Positions 63,666 to 64,000 of a stretch of DNA of 64,000 nt are shown here, piece after piece (the stretch's first letter is position 1; each line of letters opens with the position of its first letter). Origin of the DNA: Flavobacterium ranwuense (lineage in GTDB: Bacteria > Bacteroidota > Bacteroidia > Flavobacteriales > Flavobacteriaceae); NCBI RefSeq assembly GCF_004349315.1, contig NZ_SMLH01000001.1:310001-374000 (forward strand), given 5' to 3'. The notes under the pieces were generated by a model. It saw only the letters and a list, made by a program, of their open reading frames with translations, was not told the DNA's origin and searched no databases. Both the position numbers and the translations under genes were made by a program.

Positions 63666-63747
63666 TAGCCCCGATAGCAGTGAAAATCCTTTTTGGCTCG
63701 TTTTTTAACGAGCCAAAAAGATTGTAACGAATAGCGGGATTAGCTCC
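63666..63747 (+). repeat. Conserved-flank hairpin element, copy B
   Basis: The flanks TAGCCCCGATAGCAGTGAAA and ATAGCGGGATTAGCTCC are almost identical to copy A (44176-44254). The central 14-bp stem (63689-63702 with 63707-63720) has a different sequence from that of copy A but is again perfectly paired. Confidence 0.85.
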
Positions 63748-63781
63748 TAATAAAAACCATACAACTCTCAATTCTATTGCT

Positions 63782-63789
63782 TATTTTTG
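63782..63789 (+). promoter_or_regulatory. Promoter -7 box of metG
   Basis: TATTTTTG matches TAnnTTTG, 19 bp before ATG 63809. It supports a short leader of about 13 nt. Confidence 0.55.
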
Positions 63790-63808
63790 CACTCAATAAA
63801 ATTGAATC

Positions 63809-64000
63809 ATGATACAGAATCCAAAAAGATATACGATTACAGCGGCATTGCCGTATACGAACGGACCGATTCACATTGGCCATTTGGCGGGTGTTTACGT
63901 GCCTTCGGACATTTATTCCCGATATTTAAGATTGCAGGGAAGAGACGTTTTGTTTGTTTGCGGAAGTGACGAACACGGCGTGGCGATTTCGATGAAAGCC
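63809..64000 (+). CDS. metG: Methionine--tRNA ligase, 5' part
   Basis: The first 64 residues of a class I synthetase, cut by the window edge. [33 protein letters not shown] contains the HIGH motif (PIHIGHLAG), and [14 protein letters not shown] is the next conserved block. This identifies MetG, which charges initiator and elongator tRNA-Met. ATG 63809 is the start; nothing in the window follows it. Confidence 0.95.
   Translation, partial: MIQNPKRYTITAALPYTNGPIHIGHLAGVYVPSDIYSRYLRLQGRDVLFVCGSDEHGVAISMKA

Larger units (their letters stand above)
63443..63808. other. Gene-free divergent spacer between the AAA ATPase and metG
   Basis: About 366 bp with no ORF worth naming. It holds hairpin element copy B (63666-63747), the metG -7 box (63782-63789) and an AT-rich stretch next to the ATPase start. 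A terminator-like hairpin lies here although no gene ends near it. Confidence 0.6.

Overview
The window looks like a piece of a Flavobacterium (Bacteroidota) chromosome. The DNA is AT-rich, start codons lack Shine-Dalgarno sequences, and several genes are preceded by the flavobacterial -7 box TAnnTTTG. Typical family content is present: type IX secretion (T9SS) sorting domains, a TonB-dependent receptor with a CarboxypepD_reg-like domain, DUF4270, an OlsF-type aminolipid acyltransferase and a split atpDC operon. No tRNA, rRNA, CRISPR array, transposase or integrase was seen. Most of the window is core genome.

Layout. 0.2-7.0 kb: two large paralogous secreted T9SS cargo proteins. 7.4-12.7 kb: recX, then a minus-strand biotin operon (bioF, DUF2007, bioD, bioA, a ketoacyl synthase with an apparent TTG start). 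12.9-18.4 kb: a small exported protein, then an envelope cluster of two outer-membrane barrels, a vanadium-haloperoxidase/PAP2 lipoprotein with an intact active-site signature, and a DoxX-like membrane protein. 18.7-29.9 kb (minus): atpDC, a TonB receptor with an SGNH-hydrolase lipoprotein, and a GT5-like protein-DUF4270-glmS group. 30.0-34.1 kb (plus): panC-panD, an alpha/beta hydrolase with Asp in place of the nucleophile Ser, and radA.

34.09-37.87 kb is the clearest accessory block. The last 36 bp of radA, including the codons for KIEDVASELFG and a stop, recur 3.78 kb downstream with two substitutions. Between the copies lie a small membrane ORF, an AraC regulator, a hexapeptide acetyltransferase, a Cys-nucleophile hydrolase and a cyclophilin-like lipoprotein. 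The last four are also bracketed by a 13-bp imperfect inverted repeat. The araC and acetyltransferase promoters share a sequence motif, which could be the AraC operator. This looks like a regulated cassette inserted at the 3' end of radA.

37.9-64.0 kb: a HExxH protein, two small conserved proteins, a GT51 glycosyltransferase fused to a long AsmA-like region, an aldo/keto reductase, an OmpA lipoprotein, exonuclease III, olsF, a DUF4234/DUF2752 pair, a D-2-hydroxyacid dehydrogenase fused in frame to a VOC domain, nhaA, several small exported proteins, proC, mgtE, rsmA, a TPR protein, a LOG-family enzyme, serS, a DMP19-like protein, a 56-aa basic protein, a solitary OLD-like AAA ATPase with Toprim-like residues (a defence candidate), and the start of metG.

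Intergenic spaces carry several hairpin-forming repeat families: a perfect 28-bp inverted repeat, a 220-bp fold-back, a two-copy element with conserved flanks and a swapped central stem, and AT-rich inverted repeats. All functional calls rest on reading the sequence and on family knowledge; no searches were run.
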